Below, piece after piece: positions 60,353-64,000 of a stretch of 64,000 nucleotides of DNA. This DNA comes from Streptomyces sp. CMB-StM0423 (GTDB taxonomy: Bacteria; Actinomycetota; Actinomycetes; Streptomycetales; Streptomycetaceae), in NCBI RefSeq assembly GCF_002847285.1, contig NZ_CP025407.1:6699001-6763000 (forward strand). Direction: 5' to 3'. Position numbers and translations under genes: made by a program. Numbering within the stretch: the stretch's first letter is position 1; the number at the start of each line of letters is the position of its first letter. The notes below the pieces were generated by a model. The model was given only the letters and a program-made list of their open reading frames with translations, had not been told where the DNA came from and did not search any database.

Positions 60353-60441
60353 AGCCGCGCGCGCTCGCGGCCGGTCACTCCTGGCGGGAGACCCTGCGAA
60401 CTGCCCGGACCCCGCGGCCGGTTTCGTGCGAAGCTGAGCTT

Positions 60442-60960
60442 ATGAGCGCAGGAACGCCCCGCAGCATCGTCCTTCTCCGACACGCCAAGGCCGAATGGGC
60501 CCAGGACTCCGACCACGAGCGCCCGCTCGCCGAGCGCGGCCGCGCCGACGCTCCCGCCGCCGGGGACTTCCTCGCGGCCCACGACATCGACCCCGACCTG
60601 ACCCTCTGCTCCAGCGCCAAACGCACCCGCGAGACCTGGAAGCTGGTCGTGGGCCAGCTTCCCCGCCGCCCCCGGACGGTCTATGAAGAGCGGCTGTACG
60701 AGGCATCCCTGGGCGAGCTGATCCAGGTGCTGAACGAGGTCCCCGACGACGTCTCCACGCTGCTGGTCGTCGGCCACAATCCAGGCATGCACGGCCTCGC
60801 CGACGCCCTGGCGGGCTACGCCGAGGGCGACACGCTGACCAGGTTGAGCCGCGGCTTCCCGACCTCGGGCGTGGCCGTGGTGGAGTTCGACGGCTCGTGG
60901 AAGGGCGTGGAGCACGGCGTGGGCCGGCTCACCGAGTTCTGGACGCCGCACCAGCAGTGA
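60442..60960 (+). CDS. SixA-type phosphohistidine phosphatase
   Basis: 172 residues of the histidine phosphatase superfamily with an intact RHG-like catalytic start (IVLLRHAKAEWAQDSDHERP), second Arg in CSSAKRTRETWKL and the distal His in LLVVGHNPGMHGLADAL. The RHA variant is typical of SixA. Substrate likely a phosphohistidine protein or small phosphate; not determined. Confidence 0.92.
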   Translation: MSAGTPRSIVLLRHAKAEWAQDSDHERPLAERGRADAPAAGDFLAAHDIDPDLTLCSSAKRTRETWKLVVGQLPRRPRTVYEERLYEASLGELIQVLNEVPDDVSTLLVVGHNPGMHGLADALAGYAEGDTLTRLSRGFPTSGVAVVEFDGSWKGVEHGVGRLTEFWTPHQQ

Positions 60961-60992
60961 GCCCGGGCCGCCGCCCGCGCGGGCCCGCCCCT

Positions 60993-61016
60993 GGGCCGCG
61001 CGGGCCCGCGCGGCCC
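60993..61016. terminator. Perfect palindrome between convergent sixA-type and uvrA-like genes
   Basis: A 24-bp self-complementary stretch (GGGCCGCGCG-GGCC-CGCGCGGCCC) between the two stop codons; expected to fold into a stable hairpin in either transcript. Confidence 0.65.
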
Positions 61017-61079
61017 TGCCGGAGCTACGGCCCCCAGCGCTTCCCGCGCTCCGGCCCCCGGACCACAGCCCCTCCCCGC

Positions 61080-63446
61080 TCAGCCCGCGAGGTCCCGGCG
61101 CAGATACTCCGCCGTCGCCGACCCTGCCGCGCGGGCCAGCTCCGCCGGGGTGCCCTCGAACAGCACCCGCCCGCCGTCCCGCCCGCCGCCAGGCCCCAGG
61201 TCGACGACCCAGTCCGCGTGCTTGACGACGTCGCGGTCGTGCTCGACCACGACCACCGTGCCGCCCCCGTCCACCAGCCGGTGCAGCAGCGCGATCAGCC
61301 CTTCCACGTCGGCCATGTGCAGCCCGGCGCTCGGCTCGTCGAAGACGTACACCCCGCCCGGCCGCCCCAGCCGGGCGGCGAGCTTGAGCCGCTGGCGCTC
61401 GCCGCCGGACAGGGAGGCGACGGACTGGCCGAGCGTGACGTAGCCGAGTCCCACCTCGGCGAGCGGCGCCAGCAGGTGTGCGATCCGCGCCTCCTCGGGG
61501 CCGCCCGCCGCGAGGAAGTCCGCGGCCTGCGCCGCCGTCATCTCCAGCAGGTCGGCGACGGAGCGGCCGCGTACCGTGTGGGCCAGCGCCTCCGCCCCGA
61601 ACCGCCGCCCGCCGCACGCCTCGCAGCGCCTGCTGACCGGGTCCATGAACGCCAGGTCGGTGACGATGACCCCGCGGCCCCGGCAGGTCGCGCAGGCGCC
61701 GCGCGAGTTGAAGCTGAAGAGCGCGGCCGACGCCCCCGTCACGCGGGCGAAGTGGCGGCGCAGCGGGTCCATCGCACCGAGGTACGTCACCGGGGTCGAG
61801 CGGGACGAGCCGGTGATCGCCGACTGGTCGACAACGACGGGCACGCGGCTGCCCGGCGCCTCGGCGGCCGCGGCGACCGGCGGGGCATCCGCGGCCTCAT
61901 CGTCGCGCCCGTCCGGGCCCGCCCCGTCCTCGTACCGGCGGACGAACTCCGCGACCAGCGTGCTCTTGCCCGAACCCGCGACCCCCGTCACCGCCGTCAG
62001 CACCCCGAGGGGGAACGCCACCGTGACGTCCCGCAGGTTGTGCGCCGTCACATGCTCGACCGGCAGGAACCCCGTCGGCGTACGCACCCGCGCGCGCACC
62101 GGCACCGTGCGCCCCAGCCGGCTGCCCGTCGGCGTGTCCGCCCCCGCCAGCTCCGCCGGCGGCCCCGCGAACACCACCTCGCCACCCCGCGTCCCCGCGC
62201 CGGGGCCCATGTCCACCACGTGATCGGCGATCGCGATGACGTCCCGGTCGTGCTCCACGACCAGCACCGTGTTGCCCTTGTCGCGCAGCTCCCGCAGCAG
62301 CCCGGTGAGGCGGTGCACGTCCCGCGGGTGCAGGCCGGTGCTCGGCTCGTCGAACACGTACGTCAGCCCCGTCAGGCTCGACCCGAGCTGCCGTACGACC
62401 TTCAGCCGCTGGCCCTCGCCGCCCGACAGGGTCGACGTGTCCCGGTCCAGGCTCAGATAGCCCAGACCGACGCCCACCAGCCGCGCCAGCGTGCTCACCG
62501 CCGCCGCTGCGACGGGCCCGCCCACCGGGTCGTCGAGCTGCTTCAGCTCCGCCAGCAGGTCCCCGGCCTCCAGCGCGGCCAGCTCGGCGATGTTCCGCCC
62601 CCGGATGCGGCCGGCGAGCGCCGCCTCGTTCAGCCGCGCCCCGCCGCAGCGCGGGCACGGAGCCTCGGTGACGACGCGCAGCACCTCGGCCCGGGTCCTG
62701 CCGGAGAGTGCGGCGACGTCCCGCCTGAGGTACAGCCGGCCGAAGCGCTCGACCAGGCCCTCGTACGCGTTGTGCCCGTCCGCGCCGGTGCTCTTCACCC
62801 GGCGCGGCACCCGGAACCCCTTGCCGTGCAGGAGCAGCTCCCACTCGCGCGCGCCGTAGCGCGCCAGCGGCAGGTCGGGGTCGAACAGGCCCGACTCGGC
62901 GTACGTCTGCCACCACACCGAGCCGACGCCGAACGGCGCGAAGCGGATCGCGCCCTCGTTCAGCGACCTCGACCGGTCCAGGAAGCGGTCCAGGTCGAGC
63001 CGGACCACCTTGCCGAGCCCGTCGCAGCCGGGGCACATCCCGCGCGGATCGTTGAAGGAGTACGCGCTCGCCTCGCCGGCGGACGGCACGGCGCAGCGGG
63101 AGAACAGCACGCGCAGGACGGCGTAGACGTCGGTCGCGGTGCCGACGGTGGAGCGGGCGCCGCCGCCGAGCGGGCGCTGGTCGACGACCACGGCGGGCGT
63201 CAGGTTCGCCAGCCCGTCGGCATGCGGGCGCTCGTGCCGCGGCAGCCGGTTCCGTACGAACCAGCCGAAGGTCTCGCCGAGCTGCCGCTGCGACTCCACC
63301 GCGAGCGTGTCGAAGACGAGGGAGGACTTGCCGGAGCCCGACACCCCGGTGAAGACGGTGATCTTGTCGCGGGGGATGTCGAGGGAGACGTTCTTGAGGT
63401 TGTGCTCGCCGGCGCCGGTGATACGGATGATGTGCTGAGGTGCCAT
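61080..63446 (-). CDS. UvrA-like ATPase (short excinuclease subunit A homologue)
   Basis: 788 residues against about 950-1000 for housekeeping UvrA. Two ABC modules: Walker A GVSGSGKSSLVFDTLAVESQ and GVAGSGKSTLVAEF, signatures LSGGEGQRL and LSGGERQRL, Walker B TYVFDEPSTGLHPRDV and VYVFDEPSAGLHMADVEG. Two zinc-finger sets (CPGCDGLG...CPRCGG and CATCRGRG...CEACGG). It resembles the UvrA2/drug-resistance group rather than UvrA1; its repair or resistance role is unknown. ATG at 63446; divergent from the WYL-type regulator. Confidence 0.9.
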   Translation of the reverse strand: MAPQHIIRITGAGEHNLKNVSLDIPRDKITVFTGVSGSGKSSLVFDTLAVESQRQLGETFGWFVRNRLPRHERPHADGLANLTPAVVVDQRPLGGGARSTVGTATDVYAVLRVLFSRCAVPSAGEASAYSFNDPRGMCPGCDGLGKVVRLDLDRFLDRSRSLNEGAIRFAPFGVGSVWWQTYAESGLFDPDLPLARYGAREWELLLHGKGFRVPRRVKSTGADGHNAYEGLVERFGRLYLRRDVAALSGRTRAEVLRVVTEAPCPRCGGARLNEAALAGRIRGRNIAELAALEAGDLLAELKQLDDPVGGPVAAAAVSTLARLVGVGLGYLSLDRDTSTLSGGEGQRLKVVRQLGSSLTGLTYVFDEPSTGLHPRDVHRLTGLLRELRDKGNTVLVVEHDRDVIAIADHVVDMGPGAGTRGGEVVFAGPPAELAGADTPTGSRLGRTVPVRARVRTPTGFLPVEHVTAHNLRDVTVAFPLGVLTAVTGVAGSGKSTLVAEFVRRYEDGAGPDGRDDEAADAPPVAAAAEAPGSRVPVVVDQSAITGSSRSTPVTYLGAMDPLRRHFARVTGASAALFSFNSRGACATCRGRGVIVTDLAFMDPVSRRCEACGGRRFGAEALAHTVRGRSVADLLEMTAAQAADFLAAGGPEEARIAHLLAPLAEVGLGYVTLGQSVASLSGGERQRLKLAARLGRPGGVYVFDEPSAGLHMADVEGLIALLHRLVDGGGTVVVVEHDRDVVKHADWVVDLGPGGGRDGGRVLFEGTPAELARAAGSATAEYLRRDLAG

Positions 63447-63508
63447 GACCTCGACGCTACGGGCGAAGGAGGTCAGGACATGTCCGCCTGCTCGGTCATG
63501 ATCGGGGG

Positions 63509-64000
63509 ATGAGCGACACCCCCGCACGGCTGCTCACGCTGCTGTCCGTGCTGCAGAGCGGGCGCGAGCACAGCGGCCCGGAGCTGGCCCGGCGCCTCGG
63601 CGTCAGCGTCCGCACGGTACGCCGCGACGTCGACCGGCTGCGCGCGCTGGGCTACCCCGTGGCCGCCACCGTCGGTGCCGTCGGCGGCTACCGGCTCGCC
63701 GCGGGCACCGCGATGCCGCCGCTGCTCCTCGACGACGACGAGGCCGTCGCCGTCGCCGCCGGGCTGCGCGCCGTGGCCGCCGGGGGCGTCGAGGGGATCG
63801 AGGAGACGTCCGTACGGGCACTCGCGAAGCTGGAGCAGGTGCTCCCGGCGCGGCTGCGCCGCCGCGTCTCCGCGCTGCAGCGGGCCACGGTGCCGCTGAC
63901 CGTGAGCCCGGCGGGCGCGGTGGCGGCGGCGGGGGCGCCGGTGGCCGCGGAGGTGCTGGCGGTGCTGGCGGCGGCGAGCAGCAGGGGGGAGGGGCTGCGG
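63509..64000 (+). CDS. HTH/WYL domain transcriptional regulator, C-terminus cut by window edge
   Basis: Partial: about 164 residues seen. N-terminal HTH (RLLTLLSVLQSGREHSGPEL, LGVSVRTVRRDVDRLRALGY) and the start of the linker before the WYL domain (YRLAAGTAMPPLLLDDDEAVAVAAGLRA). Such regulators sense nucleic-acid ligands in DNA damage settings; adjacency to the UvrA-like gene (62 bp between starts) makes control of that gene plausible. ATG at 63509 after GGGGG. Confidence 0.87.
   Translation, partial: MSDTPARLLTLLSVLQSGREHSGPELARRLGVSVRTVRRDVDRLRALGYPVAATVGAVGGYRLAAGTAMPPLLLDDDEAVAVAAGLRAVAAGGVEGIEETSVRALAKLEQVLPARLRRRVSALQRATVPLTVSPAGAVAAAGAPVAAEVLAVLAAASSRGEGLR

Noticed and set aside
60897..63512. 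An 871-codon plus-strand frame over the uvrA-like gene
   Set aside because: Mirror of the real minus-strand gene; no conserved motif.
1..64000. tRNA or rRNA genes
   Set aside because: No cloverleaf-type or ribosomal sequence was recognised anywhere, although no covariance-model search could be run.

Overview
The window is high-GC actinobacterial chromosome, almost certainly Streptomyces or a close relative. The evidence is strong third-position G/C, many GTG starts, 4-base ATGA/GTGA start-stop overlaps, and lineage marker genes (gbn, the SCO1860-type LAETG-anchored protein, the SGM_5486-type microprotein, the Asp23/DUF6286/AmaP cluster). From memory the gene order resembles the S. coelicolor SCO1814-SCO1870 core region. 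I saw no prophage, CRISPR array, rRNA, tRNA or antibiotic gene cluster.

Layout: (1) 1-16.9 kb, minus strand: a cobalamin locus, read in the order riboswitch, cbtB, cbtA, cbiB, cobN, a fused magnesium-chelatase-type ChlID, cobO, cobB, cobI, cobM, cbiD, cobL and a cbiG-cobJ fusion cut by the left edge. Most genes overlap by 1-4 bases. (2) 17.1-18.6 kb: a phosphatase-fold protein that has lost its catalytic residues, and a FrnE/DsbA-like oxidoreductase. (3) 18.8-22.1 kb, minus: ectABCD for ectoine and hydroxyectoine. (4) 22.5-24.7 kb: an amidohydrolase and a sortase-anchored surface protein. (5) 24.9-28.0 kb, minus: phosphate transporter, small membrane protein and cobQ, behind a PHO box. (6) 28-35.4 kb: aldolase, hydrolase, a MITE-like element, ABC-F protein, the nucleoid protein Gbn and an enoyl-CoA hydratase. 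(7) 35.5-39 kb: Asp23/AmaP envelope-stress cluster. (8) 39.2-50.7 kb: SDR, SURF1, exonuclease, two-component system, LysR regulator, lysoplasmalogenase, subtilase, moaA and small proteins. (9) 50.8-57.2 kb: tyrS, tldD/tldE, fabG-fabI. (10) 57.4-64 kb: GntR regulator/MFS pair, microproteins, SixA, a UvrA-like ATPase and a WYL regulator cut by the right edge.

The most unusual structure is a family of GC-rich palindromic elements confined to the cobalamin locus. Four copies share a conserved end. Three lie in frame inside cobL, cobB and cbiB, adding about 60-140 residues of Gly/Ala/Pro linker next to conserved domains. The cbiB copy is read in a different frame from the other two, so the similarity is in the DNA and not in a protein domain. 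The fourth lies between cbtA and cbiB. Other points are a 243-bp element with 18-bp terminal inverted repeats, a PHO box ahead of an operon containing cobQ, a GATC cluster upstream of gbn, and several genes that look leaderless.
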